Source: Pedobacter antarcticus
GTDB lineage: Bacteria > Bacteroidota > Bacteroidia > Sphingobacteriales > Sphingobacteriaceae
Length of the DNA stretch: 64,000 nucleotides
Assembly: GCF_900112985.1 (NCBI RefSeq)
Contig: NZ_FONS01000001.1
Span: 493,730-557,729, forward strand
Direction: 5' to 3'
The notes below the pieces were generated by a model that saw only the letters and a list, made by a program, of their open reading frames with translations, did no database searches and was not told where the DNA came from. A program made the position numbers and the translations under genes. Shown piece by piece: positions 16,695 to 25,606 of the stretch (position 1 is its first letter; every line of letters begins with the position of its first letter).

Positions 16695-19600
16695 TTATTT
16701 ATTCTCAATCCATTTCCTCGCATTCACAAAGGCAGCGATCCAAGGTGAAACCTCGTCATTACGTCCTTCCGGATAATTCGCCCAATGCCACTGGAATACA
16801 GAACGCTCTATATGCGGCATCATTACCAGGTGTCTTCCTGAGTTATCGCATAACATAGCAGTATTATAGTCTGAACCATTCGGGTTTGCCGGATACGTAT
16901 CATAACCATATTTAGCTACAATCTGATATTTATCTTCAGTATAAGGTAACTGGAATTTACCCTCACCATGAGAGATCCATACACCTAAAGTACTTCCGAC
17001 AAGATCTGAAAGCATTACTGAATTATTCTCCTGAATCGTTAATGAAGTAAATCCACTTTCGTGTTTCTGACTGTCATTATGCAGCATTTTAGGTTTTTGC
17101 TCATGATCAGGGTTAATGAGGCCGAGCTCTACAAAAAGCTGGCAGCCATTACAAACACCAACAGAAAGCGTATCTTCTCTTTTAAAGAAGTTCTCCAGAG
17201 CCGTTTTGGCTTTCTCATTATAAAGGAAAGCACCTGCCCAGCCTTTTGCTGAACCTAATACATCCGAATTCGAAAAACCGCCAACAGCACCTATAAATTG
17301 GATATCTTCCAGAGTCTCTCTTCCGGAGATCAAGTCAGTCATATGTACATCCTTAACATCAAAACCAGCAAGATACATCGCATTAGCCAACTCTCTTTCG
17401 GAATTAGATCCTTTCTCGCGTAATACCGCTGCTTTCGGTCTCGGTTTAGTCTCGTCAATAACCGGCTTCCGTCCGTCGAATGACGCAGGGAAATTATATT
17501 GAAGCAAATGATTCTTATAGTTATCAAAACGCTCTTTTGCTTTTACCGGTCCGCTTTGTTTCTGATCCAGCAGGTAAGAGGTGGTAAACCAAACATCTCT
17601 CAGTTGATCTATGTCAAAACTCCATTCACCTGCAGCATCTTTAACCTGCAGTTTTGCTTCAGCATTTACCTGTCCGATTTCATGGAAGATCACTCCTCTT
17701 GCATTTAGTAATTCTTCCGCGGAATTATCAGCCTGAAATACTATACCGATATTTTCAGCAAATAATTTAGCAATAATGTCCTGGCTACCTAATGTGCTCA
17801 AGTCAATTGTTGCACCCAGGTTTCTGTCTGCAAAACATAATTCGAGCAGTGTTGTGATTAAACCACCACTGCCAATATCATGGCCTGCCTGAATTTTACC
17901 TGCTTTTATTAGCTCCTGTAACGTATTGAAAGTGTTTTTGAATTGACCCGCATCCAGGATATCTGGTGTAGATTCTCCAATCTTGTTCAGGATCTGAGCA
18001 AAAGAAGAGCCACCCAGTTTAAATTCGTCTCCAGATAAATTAATATAGTAAACTGCCCCACCATTCTTTTTGAATACCGGTTCAATAATATTTTTTACAT
18101 CGTCGCAATGTCCGGCTGCTGATATAATTACAGTACCCGGAGAAATTACTTCCTGGTCTTTATATTTTTGTTTCATGGAAAGCGAGTCTTTCCCGGTTGG
18201 AATATTAATGCCAAGATCTATAGCAAATTCCGAACAAGCTTTAACTGCTGCATAAAGACGGGCATCTTCACCTTCGTTTTTACATGCCCACATCCAGTTT
18301 GCAGATAAGGAAACACTGTCCAATCCGTCTTTAAGCGGTGCCCAAACCAGGTTCGAAAGCGATTCTCCAATTGCATTACGGCTACCTGCAGCCGGATCAA
18401 TCAGTGCAGAGAGTGGTGCATGGCCAATCGAAGTTGCCACACCATCTTTACCCTGAAAATCCAGAGCCATCACCCCACAATTATTTAAAGGTAACTGTAA
18501 TGGTCCGACACACTGTTGTTTAGCTACACGGCCACCTACACAACGATCTACTTTATTTGTTAACCAATCTTTTGATGCCACAGCTTCCAATTGAAGCAAA
18601 GCTTCCAGATAAGTATTTATCTGTGAAATATCATAAGTAACCGGTTCATATTTTCTTGTTATAGTCTGGTCCTGCATAACCACTTTAGGAGAACTGCCAA
18701 ACATATCTTCCATTTTCAGATCCATTGGCTTAGCACCGGTGGTTGCCGATTCGAAAGTAAACCTATGGTCGCCTGTAACTTCGCCGACAGTATACATCGG
18801 TGCGCGTTCCCGGTCAGCAATCTTTTGCAGTGTTTCTACATCTGCTTTACCAATAACCAATCCCATACGTTCCTGAGATTCATTCCCAATAATCTCTTTT
18901 GCAGACAAAGTTGGGTCCCCTACCGGTAATTTATCCAAATCTATTTTACCGCCTGTTTCTTCAACTAATTCAGACAGGCAATTTAAGTGGCCGCCTGCAC
19001 CATGATCATGAATTGATACAATAGCATTATGATCACTTTCAACCATTCCCCTGACAGCGTTTGCAACTCTTTTTTGCATTTCCGGATTAGAGCGCTGAAT
19101 TGCGTTCAACTCAATACCTGAGCCCATTGCACCGGTATCTGCAGATGATACTGCTGCACCACCCATCCCGATCCGGTAATTCTCACCACCAAGTACGACA
19201 ATTTTATCTGCCACAGCCGGAGTAGATTTTTTAGCCTGACTCGCTTTTCCGTATCCAATACCACCAGCTTGCATGATCACTTTATCATAACCAAGCTTTC
19301 TTGCATCTTCTTCATGTTCGAAGGTTAGGATAGAGCCTGTGATTAATGGCTGCCCAAACTTGTTGCCGAAATCTGAAGCACCATTAGACGCTTTGATCAG
19401 AATATCCATTGGTGTCTGATATAGCCAATTGCGCTCTTCCATCGCTTTTTCCCAGGGACGATCTGCCAGAAGGCGTGAAAAAGAGGTCATATAAACTGCA
19501 GTACCTGCCAAAGGCAATGAGCCTTGTCCGCCCGCTAATCTGTCTCTGATTTCCCCCCCGGACCCAGTAGCAGCCCCGTTAAATGGCTCGACAGTTGTCG

Positions 19601-20354
19601 GGAAGTTATGCGTTTCAGCTTTTAAAGAGATTACTGAATCAAAGTCTTTAATTTCGTAATAATCAGGTACATCTGCACGTTTTGGTGCAAACTGCTGAAC
19701 GGTAGGACCTTTTACAAATGCGACGTTATCTTTATAAGCAGAAACAATGCCATTAGGATTTGCTGCTGAAGTCTCACGGATCATTTTAAAAAGGGAGGTT
19801 GGTTGTTCTACCCCATCAATTACAAATGTTCCGTTAAATATTTTGTGACGGCAATGTTCTGAATTGACCTGCGAAAATCCAAAGACCTCCGAGTCGGTTA
19901 ATTCACGGCCAAGTTTCTCTGATAATTTATTTAGATAATCTATTTCCTCTTCACTTAAGGACAGACCTTCCTGCTGATTGTAAGCAGCGATGTCCCCTAT
20001 CGCCAAAATTGCTTCCGGCTGAATATTTACTGTAAAAATATCCTGGTTTAATCCATTGTACAACTGCAGCAACATCGGGTCAAAATCTTGAGTTTCCGTA
20101 GCAGAAACCTGAAATTCTTCAATCCTTACGATACCATGCAAATCCATATTTTGAGTAATCTCCACAGCGTTTGTACTCCATGGAGTAATCATCGCAGCAC
20201 GCGGACCGATAAAATAACCTTGCAGGGAATTTTCTTCATTCAATTTGGCATCGCCAAACAGCCAGGCTAATTTCGAAATATCAGACGAATTGAGGGTTCG
20301 TTCTAGTTGTACAGCAAATACAGTATTGCTCTCGTTGGAAAAGAAATAAATCAT
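16695..20354 (-). CDS. purL: Phosphoribosylformylglycinamidine synthase (single-chain FGAM synthase)
   Basis: A cytoplasmic enzyme of purine synthesis that converts FGAR, glutamine and ATP to FGAM. The 1219 residues are a little shorter than the E. coli enzyme (about 1295) but contain all domains of the long single-chain form: N-terminal PurS-like region, linker, two AIRS-like synthetase halves (SEHCRHKIFNG near 175, KAETHNFPT near 250, SIHDHGAGG near 450, HDIGSGGL near 830) and a class I glutaminase. The nucleophile elbow GVCNGCQ gives Cys1068, with His1181 and Glu1183 in MPHIERS. No other pur genes adjoin it. A consensus -7 box lies 18 bases before the ATG, so the leader is very short. Confidence 0.97.
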   Translation of the reverse strand: MIYFFSNESNTVFAVQLERTLNSSDISKLAWLFGDAKLNEENSLQGYFIGPRAAMITPWSTNAVEITQNMDLHGIVRIEEFQVSATETQDFDPMLLQLYNGLNQDIFTVNIQPEAILAIGDIAAYNQQEGLSLSEEEIDYLNKLSEKLGRELTDSEVFGFSQVNSEHCRHKIFNGTFVIDGVEQPTSLFKMIRETSAANPNGIVSAYKDNVAFVKGPTVQQFAPKRADVPDYYEIKDFDSVISLKAETHNFPTTVEPFNGAATGSGGEIRDRLAGGQGSLPLAGTAVYMTSFSRLLADRPWEKAMEERNWLYQTPMDILIKASNGASDFGNKFGQPLITGSILTFEHEEDARKLGYDKVIMQAGGIGYGKASQAKKSTPAVADKIVVLGGENYRIGMGGAAVSSADTGAMGSGIELNAIQRSNPEMQKRVANAVRGMVESDHNAIVSIHDHGAGGHLNCLSELVEETGGKIDLDKLPVGDPTLSAKEIIGNESQERMGLVIGKADVETLQKIADRERAPMYTVGEVTGDHRFTFESATTGAKPMDLKMEDMFGSSPKVVMQDQTITRKYEPVTYDISQINTYLEALLQLEAVASKDWLTNKVDRCVGGRVAKQQCVGPLQLPLNNCGVMALDFQGKDGVATSIGHAPLSALIDPAAGSRNAIGESLSNLVWAPLKDGLDSVSLSANWMWACKNEGEDARLYAAVKACSEFAIDLGINIPTGKDSLSMKQKYKDQEVISPGTVIISAAGHCDDVKNIIEPVFKKNGGAVYYINLSGDEFKLGGSSFAQILNKIGESTPDILDAGQFKNTFNTLQELIKAGKIQAGHDIGSGGLITTLLELCFADRNLGATIDLSTLGSQDIIAKLFAENIGIVFQADNSAEELLNARGVIFHEIGQVNAEAKLQVKDAAGEWSFDIDQLRDVWFTTSYLLDQKQSGPVKAKERFDNYKNHLLQYNFPASFDGRKPVIDETKPRPKAAVLREKGSNSERELANAMYLAGFDVKDVHMTDLISGRETLEDIQFIGAVGGFSNSDVLGSAKGWAGAFLYNEKAKTALENFFKREDTLSVGVCNGCQLFVELGLINPDHEQKPKMLHNDSQKHESGFTSLTIQENNSVMLSDLVGSTLGVWISHGEGKFQLPYTEDKYQIVAKYGYDTYPANPNGSDYNTAMLCDNSGRHLVMMPHIERSVFQWHWANYPEGRNDEVSPWIAAFVNARKWIENK

Positions 20355-20371
20355 GGTTTTATTTTATGCCG

Positions 20372-20379
20372 CAAAGTTA
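20372..20379 (-). promoter_or_regulatory. -7 promoter element of purL
   Basis: The minus strand reads TAACTTTG (TAnnTTTG consensus) 18 bases before the purL ATG. A TTTA lies 21 bases further upstream in the -33 position. The predicted leader is about 10 bases, with no room for a purine riboswitch. Confidence 0.5.
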
Positions 20380-20593
20380 ACCAAAATTACACGTTGTACC
20401 TAAAAACGGTGAATAATTAGCATTTATCTGACGTGTTTTCCAGTTCATATAAATTTTAAAATCCATGATGAAGACACAAAGGCTCAATTTCCATTTTACT
20501 GGGTTTAAGTAAAATAAGGCGTCATTTACAGCAAAAACAAAAATCATAATCATATTGCTTATTGGGTTAAAAAACATCCTTTTGAAACAAATA

Positions 20594-20625
20594 TTTGCCT
20601 ATTAACTTATTTTTGCCTACCTTTG
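20594..20625 (+). promoter_or_regulatory. Promoter of the porin-proVWX operon
   Basis: TTTG at 20594-20597, a 20-base spacer and TACCTTTG at 20618-20625 match the Bacteroidota housekeeping promoter (TTTG, about 20, TAnnTTTG) perfectly. Transcription should begin near 20631, giving a leader of about 175 bases before the porin ATG at 20805. Confidence 0.72.
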
Positions 20626-20635
20626 CATCGTTTTT

Positions 20636-20730
20636 CATTTAAACCACCGCTGTACCCGTCCTATTTAGGGTTCGTGTTTTTGTCAGGAGCAGCTTCTTAT
20701 CTGGTTAAATGTCTTTGGGGATTGCCCCCT
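20636..20730 (+). ncRNA. Candidate structured 5' leader of the osmolyte-uptake operon
   Basis: The leader can form a long outer helix: CATTTAAACCA (20636-20646) with TGGTTAAATG (20702-20711), ten pairs plus one bulged A. Nested inside are GCTG/CAGC (20649-20652 with 20690-20693) and ACCC/GGGT (20654-20657 with 20668-20671). A GGGG-ATTG-CCCC hairpin at 20717-20728 follows, then a T-rich run to 20736. I do not recognise a known riboswitch class. Function as a regulatory RNA is inference from position and pairing only. The remaining leader to 20804 is AT-rich without clear features. Confidence 0.35.
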
Positions 20731-20804
20731 GATTTTTCAATACAAATGTTTATTTAAAGCATTTTTTATATGCAGCAATTAGGCTGGCATATCTAAACTA
20801 TTTT

Positions 20805-21980
20805 ATGATTAAACAATTCATATACAAATTACAATACCTTGGATTAACACTCTTCCTTCCCATCGCAAGTTTTGCTCAGGATAGCATTATGGTCGCAACA
20901 GACACCAGTTTGGTGGAAAACAGACCAGAAAAACCTACATTGAAGATTGGTGGAGCCTTAAGATTCAACTACAACCTCTCCACCTGGAAAAAGGAACAGG
21001 TCAAAAGAGGCGGAGATTTCGGCCTGGACATGTTTAGAATCAATGCAGATGCGGCATTTAAAAAGTTAGACCTGCATGCGGAATACCGATTTTATTCAAA
21101 AGATTTTGGCGGAGGCTTTTTAAAAGAAGGTTATGTCCGCTATCATGTAGATAACAGAACGCAATTAGATTTCGGATTGGTACAGAATCCCTTCGGAAAC
21201 ACTACTTACAACTCCCACAACTGGTTTTTTAATCTCCCCTATTATCTTGGATTTGAAGATAAATTCTCAATGGGTGTTAAATTTCACCAACAGCGGAATC
21301 GCTGGGTATATGATATCGCTTTCTTTAAAAATGCAATGGAACTTAACTTTGGCGACCAGACTGAAACAGATCCATCCAGATACTCATATGATGTCGCCGG
21401 AAGGAATAAAGAAGTTAATCAGGGTAATATAAAAACCGCTTATATGCTTGCTGAAGATAAGCAAATAGGCATTTCCGGCATGATTGGTGGTGTATACAAT
21501 ATACCAACCGGTAACATGGGTACCCGATGGGCGGCAGCATTACACACAGATCTTACTTTTGGAAAGCTTAATGTTAAGCTCCAATCGATGTACTATCATT
21601 ATAATCCTGCAGATTCCGCTGGATTTAACAGTACTGTAGACCTGGCAGCATATGGTTCGTCGTACACCGTGGCGGGTAAGGCAGCAATTCATACTGCTTC
21701 TTTCTCGTACAAACAACCGGTAAAAATTGGCCCGGTTACAGATATCACGTTCTACGAGAATTACGCCTATATGCAAAAACCACAGCAAGGTTATGCAGAT
21801 ACCCAGATGAATGTTGCAGGATGCATGATTGCCGCAGGTAACCTGGTTACTTATATAGACTGGGCAGCAGGGAAAAACCAACCCTGGTTAGGTCCTGAAT
21901 GGCAAAATGGCCTTGCACAAGGTAATCCGGATGCCAAATGGCACAGCCGGTTTAATATTAATATCGGTTATTACTTCTAA
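20805..21980 (+). CDS. Outer-membrane porin (16-strand type) of the osmolyte-uptake operon
   Basis: A 391-residue predicted porin. The signal peptide ends IASFAQ near residue 24. The mature sequence alternates hydrophobic and polar residues as barrel strands do: LKIGGALRFNYNLSTW, LDMFRINADAAFKKLDLHAEYRFY, YVRYHVDNRTQLDFGLVQNPFG, and a C-terminal aromatic strand FNINIGYYF. It belongs with the phosphate-selective/carbohydrate-type porins of Bacteroidota, but the exact family cannot be fixed by eye. It is first in an operon, 14 bases before the ProV gene, so it probably lets the same solute cross the outer membrane that ProVWX carries across the inner one. That pairing is inference. Confidence 0.78.
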   Translation: MIKQFIYKLQYLGLTLFLPIASFAQDSIMVATDTSLVENRPEKPTLKIGGALRFNYNLSTWKKEQVKRGGDFGLDMFRINADAAFKKLDLHAEYRFYSKDFGGGFLKEGYVRYHVDNRTQLDFGLVQNPFGNTTYNSHNWFFNLPYYLGFEDKFSMGVKFHQQRNRWVYDIAFFKNAMELNFGDQTETDPSRYSYDVAGRNKEVNQGNIKTAYMLAEDKQIGISGMIGGVYNIPTGNMGTRWAAALHTDLTFGKLNVKLQSMYYHYNPADSAGFNSTVDLAAYGSSYTVAGKAAIHTASFSYKQPVKIGPVTDITFYENYAYMQKPQQGYADTQMNVAGCMIAAGNLVTYIDWAAGKNQPWLGPEWQNGLAQGNPDAKWHSRFNINIGYYF

Positions 21981-21994
21981 TATAAACTAAAGAA

Positions 21995-23233
21995 ATGTCC
22001 ATACTTAAAATAGAAGACCTCACCCTTATTTTTGGAAAAGAAAAAGAAGAGGCCCTTTCGCTATTAAAGAAAGGAAGTACTAAAGCAGAAATCCTGAAAG
22101 AAACCGGATGCACAGTAGCTGTTAAAAATGCGGCGTTCGAAATTGAAAAAGGCGAATTCTTTGTTATCATGGGTCTATCCGGTAGTGGTAAGTCCAGTCT
22201 TTTACGCTGTCTGAACAGGCTTATTGAGCCAACTTCTGGAAATGTAATACTTAACGAGGTAAATATTACCAGCCTGGGTGATAAAGAACTGCAAAATGTA
22301 CGCCGTAAAGAAATGGCAATGGTATTCCAGAAATTCGGTTTACTCCCGCATCGTACTGTACTCGAAAATGTTGCGTTCGGATTAGAATTACAGGATATTC
22401 CGGAGAAAGAACGCGAGGAAAAAGCGAAGAAAGTAATTGAGCTTGTTTCTTTGCAGGGTTATGAGAACCAGCCAACTGCTGCTCTTTCAGGAGGTATGCA
22501 GCAAAGGGTCGGTTTGGCCAGGGCTTTGGCTAATGAGCCTGAGATTCTACTCATGGACGAAGCTTTTTCCGCCCTTGATCCGCTGATCCGGACTCAAATG
22601 CAAGATGAGTTAATTGATTTGCAGAAAACCATGCATAAAACGATTGTATTTATTACGCACGATCTGGATGAGGCTATACGTCTGGGAGACAGAATTGCCA
22701 TCATGAAAGATGGTGAAATCATCCAGATTGGTACTCCGGAAGAGATTCTGACAAACCCAGCTACAGACTACGTGTCTTCATTCGTGGAAAAAGTTGACCG
22801 TAAGTCTATTATTACTGCAGCAAGCCTGATGTTCGAAAAACCGACAGTCGCAATTTTCAGAAAAGACGGTGTCGAGGGTACCCTGCGTAAGATGCGTAGT
22901 TCGGGCCTCACAGCATTGCCCGCAGTCTCCACTGACAAAGAATTTCTTGGTTTTGTTTACCTGAAAGATATTCTGGAGATTAAAGCAAAAGGTCATCATA
23001 CGATTGAAGCGGCTATTATCACTGATATTCCCGTGGCTTATCCGGAAACAACTGTAGAAACTATGCTTCCATTTATAGCAGAGAACGGCCGCGCTGTTCC
23101 GATCATTGACAAAGACACCCGTAAATTACTGGGTATTGTCGCACAGACCTCCCTGCTAATTGAAACTACAGGAACATCCTGGGAGAATATCACAGGAAAT
23201 TCAATTGATAACTTACAAAATGAAATTATATGA
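21995..23233 (+). CDS. proV: Glycine betaine/proline ABC transporter ATP-binding subunit
   Basis: A 412-residue ATPase that powers uptake of glycine betaine or a related compatible solute. It has Walker A GLSGSGKSS near residue 60, Q-loop VFQKFGLLPHRT near 110, signature LSGGMQQR near 165, Walker B ILLMDEAFSALD near 185 and the switch His in FITHDLDEA near 222. The OpuAA/ProV-specific KETGCTVAVKNAAFEI region precedes Walker A. A pair of CBS domains follows (about 280-400), which in OpuA-type systems senses ionic strength. Its stop overlaps the ProW start (ATGA), indicating translational coupling. Confidence 0.94.
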   Translation: MSILKIEDLTLIFGKEKEEALSLLKKGSTKAEILKETGCTVAVKNAAFEIEKGEFFVIMGLSGSGKSSLLRCLNRLIEPTSGNVILNEVNITSLGDKELQNVRRKEMAMVFQKFGLLPHRTVLENVAFGLELQDIPEKEREEKAKKVIELVSLQGYENQPTAALSGGMQQRVGLARALANEPEILLMDEAFSALDPLIRTQMQDELIDLQKTMHKTIVFITHDLDEAIRLGDRIAIMKDGEIIQIGTPEEILTNPATDYVSSFVEKVDRKSIITAASLMFEKPTVAIFRKDGVEGTLRKMRSSGLTALPAVSTDKEFLGFVYLKDILEIKAKGHHTIEAAIITDIPVAYPETTVETMLPFIAENGRAVPIIDKDTRKLLGIVAQTSLLIETTGTSWENITGNSIDNLQNEII

Positions 23234-24060
23234 TACATATAGGACCTTATATAGAACAATTTATAAACTGGCTGACACTGCATTTTTCAGGTCTTTTTGA
23301 CGCCATTAAGATTGTAGTCGAATCGATAGTGAACGGTGTAGAATGGGTTTTTATGTTTCCACCTTTCTACGTAATTATATTACTTATAGCATTCCTGGCC
23401 TGGAAAAGAACAGGAATGGGTGTTACTATTTTAACCTTATTTGGACTAACGCTCATCTGGGCTATGGGGTATTGGTCACAGACGATGGCAACGCTAGCGT
23501 TGATTCTCTCCTCTGCATTTATTGCCCTTCTACTGGGAATTCCTGTTGGCATTTGGGCAGCAAAAAATCCAATGGCTAAAAAGATCATCAGACCAATCCT
23601 GGATTTCATGCAAACTATGCCAGCCTTCGTATATCTGATTCCTGCAGTACTGTTTTTCGGATTAGGTAAAGTTCCCGGAGCATTTGCAACAATTATATTT
23701 GCCATGCCGCCGGCCGTACGCTTAACTACACTCGGGATAAGCCAGGTACCAGAAGATATTGTAGAGGCAACGCGTTCCTTTGGCGCAACATCCAGACAGT
23801 TATTATTTAAAGTCGAATTGCCACTCGCCCTGCCGACTATCCTTGCAGGTGTAAATCAAACGATTATGATGGCCCTGTCCATGGTAGTTATTTCCGCCAT
23901 GATTGCAGCGGGCGGATTAGGTGAAGTTGTTTTAAAAGGAATTACACAATTAAAAATAGGGATTGGATTCGAAGGTGGTATTTCCGTTGTGATCCTGGCG
24001 ATTATACTGGATAGAATTACACAATCATTCGGCTCAAAAAAAGTTAAAATATCTGATTAA
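23230..24060 (+). CDS. proW: Glycine betaine/proline ABC transporter permease
   Basis: A 276-residue inner-membrane permease with about six to seven helices. The ABC permease loop is clear: EDIVEATRSFGATSRQLLFKVELPLALPTI near residues 175-205, which contacts the ATPase. The helix MAKKIIRPILDFMQTMPAFVYLIPAVLFFG and the MALSMVVISAMIAAGGLG segment are typical of ProW/OpuAB. The start overlaps the ProV stop by four bases. ProX follows after 18 bases. Confidence 0.94.
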   Translation: MIHIGPYIEQFINWLTLHFSGLFDAIKIVVESIVNGVEWVFMFPPFYVIILLIAFLAWKRTGMGVTILTLFGLTLIWAMGYWSQTMATLALILSSAFIALLLGIPVGIWAAKNPMAKKIIRPILDFMQTMPAFVYLIPAVLFFGLGKVPGAFATIIFAMPPAVRLTTLGISQVPEDIVEATRSFGATSRQLLFKVELPLALPTILAGVNQTIMMALSMVVISAMIAAGGLGEVVLKGITQLKIGIGFEGGISVVILAIILDRITQSFGSKKVKISD

Positions 24061-24078
24061 TCAAAAAATAGAATACAC

Positions 24079-24945
24079 ATGAAGAAATTAATTATAGGAA
24101 TATTCGTCGCTGTTATATTGACATCAATGTATGCATGCAGTCCAAAAAATGACGATAAGAAAGTAACTATTGCTTATGTGAACTGGGCAGAAGGAGTGGC
24201 AATGACACAGTTATCTAAGGTACTATTGGAAAAAGAAGGTTATACCGTAGTATTGAAAAATGCAGACGTCGCACCTGTATTCGCAGCCGTTGCAGGTGGG
24301 GATGCCGATGTATTTCTAGACACCTGGATGCCGGTAACTCACAAGGAATATCTCGAAAAATTCGGTGCGAAGCTGGAGGTACTTGGTACTAATTTTGACA
24401 ACGCCCGCATCGGGTTCGTTGTACCCGAATCTGTAAACATTAACAGCATAGATGAACTAAATACTAATGCTGCGTTATTTAATGGTAAAATAGTGGGTAT
24501 TGATGCCGGCGCTGGCATTATGAACAAAGCAGAAGAAGCTATTAAAGCCTATGGCCTAAAACTGGAACTTCAGTCCGCCAGTGAAGCAGCTATGATGGCT
24601 ACTGTTAAAAAAAGCATTGATGCAGGTACCCCTGTTATAGTAACAGGATGGTCTCCTCATTATATGTTCAGCAATTATAAATTGAAATTCCTAAAAGACC
24701 CTAAAGGTATTTTTGGCGATGTAGAAACTATTCAAACTGTTGCCAACAAAGATTTTATCCGCTCTAATCCAAAAGTAACTGCGTTTTTCAGAAACTTTAA
24801 ATTGAATGAAGTCCAGTTGGGCTCTTTAATGGGTGAGCTCGCTGGCGCAGGTGATGATAAGGCAGCTGTTGAAAAATGGCTGGAGCAAAACCAGGATCTG
24901 GAAAGACAACTCAGTTCCTTTATTAAAACAGAAGCAGTTAATTAG
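24079..24945 (+). CDS. proX: Glycine betaine/proline-binding lipoprotein
   Basis: A 288-residue solute-binding component of the transporter. The signal ends SMYAC (Cys20), so it is a lipoprotein, presumably held at the periplasmic face of the inner membrane. The OpuAC-type fold shows aromatic residues suited to caging a quaternary ammonium group: YVNWAEGVAM near 35, FLDTWMPVTH near 80 and VTGWSPHYMF near 195. IVGIDAGAGIMNKAEEAI and a final helix complete the family pattern. Betaine or proline betaine is the likeliest ligand; choline or another compound is not excluded. Confidence 0.92.
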   Translation: MKKLIIGIFVAVILTSMYACSPKNDDKKVTIAYVNWAEGVAMTQLSKVLLEKEGYTVVLKNADVAPVFAAVAGGDADVFLDTWMPVTHKEYLEKFGAKLEVLGTNFDNARIGFVVPESVNINSIDELNTNAALFNGKIVGIDAGAGIMNKAEEAIKAYGLKLELQSASEAAMMATVKKSIDAGTPVIVTGWSPHYMFSNYKLKFLKDPKGIFGDVETIQTVANKDFIRSNPKVTAFFRNFKLNEVQLGSLMGELAGAGDDKAAVEKWLEQNQDLERQLSSFIKTEAVN

Positions 24946-24967
24946 TGATTTGATTTGTTGTGCTGTA

Positions 24968-25007
24968 AGAAACGCCTCGTCATTTTAATTAATGAGGAGG
25001 CGTTTCT
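24968..25007. terminator. Bidirectional terminator between proX and a convergent gene
   Basis: Arms AGAAACGCCTC (24968-24978) and GAGGCGTTTCT (24997-25007), with inner pairing of CAT and ATG, form a stable hairpin between convergent genes. T-rich sequence lies on the plus side (TATTTTG). Confidence 0.78.
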
Positions 25008-25016
25008 ATTTTGCAT

Positions 25017-25511
25017 TTATAATTTATGGATTCTGGAGTTTTTAAACAAGTTAACCCAGGCTTTTTTTGACAACATGATCGTAGAATTCTTATAATCAGA
25101 ATTGCTTTTTGGATATACGTCAAACATGATATTCTTCATACCAAGCAATTTCATTTCACGGGGCACGATCTTCATCTTGTTAATTAAGATCTCATTATCT
25201 TTAAAATCGTCATATAACCCGAGGACGTATTTATAAAAATCAGCTTCCTCTTTCATATCTGTGAAATTAATCACTTCATAAATTTCGGTTCCCATTCCGC
25301 CTTTAGTAATATACCGCAAAAACTCTTTATCGTCTCCGACAGCATAAAGCTCATAGTCTGCAGTTAACGCAGTTGTCTTAACTCCAATCCTTTTTGGTGT
25401 CACTTTATCTTTGTCTGCTTTCACTTCCTCTTTAGAACGGCCAACTTTAAACTGGGAGAAACCATAAACAGAGAAAGACATCAGAACGACAGTCAGAATT
25501 ATTTTTTTCAT
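25017..25511 (-). CDS. Small secreted protein of unknown function
   Basis: A 164-residue protein with a signal peptide ending SVYGFSQ near residue 20; the ATG at 25511 is chosen because it gives a standard signal, whereas the extension to 25559 adds a non-signal-like tail. The mature part is charged, starts FKVGRSKEEVKADKDKV and includes LYAVGDDKEFLRYITKGGMGTEI and FYKYVLGLYDDFKDNEI. No cysteine or metal motif stands out, and I do not recognise the family. It is probably periplasmic. It is a single gene between the proX terminator and an S9 peptidase gene. Confidence 0.65.
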   Translation of the reverse strand: MKKIILTVVLMSFSVYGFSQFKVGRSKEEVKADKDKVTPKRIGVKTTALTADYELYAVGDDKEFLRYITKGGMGTEIYEVINFTDMKEEADFYKYVLGLYDDFKDNEILINKMKIVPREMKLLGMKNIMFDVYPKSNSDYKNSTIMLSKKAWVNLFKNSRIHKL

Positions 25512-25606
25512 TTGATATTTGTTATTCAAAAAAATGCTTGAGATAAACTTATAAAACAATGTAATAATAATAATTATACCAGAATTTTCAAACTGTAAGC
25601 TTTCAA

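Noticed and set aside
20377..20577. 66-codon minus-strand frame upstream of purL
   Set aside because: It covers the purL promoter region, and its translation is of low complexity with no family resemblance.
20636..20730. Guanidine-I (ykkC) riboswitch in the porin-proVWX leader
   Set aside because: A TTTAGGGTTCGTG stretch recalls ykkC, but the other conserved ykkC segments (GGTCCGAGAG, GGGA-AAAG) are absent.
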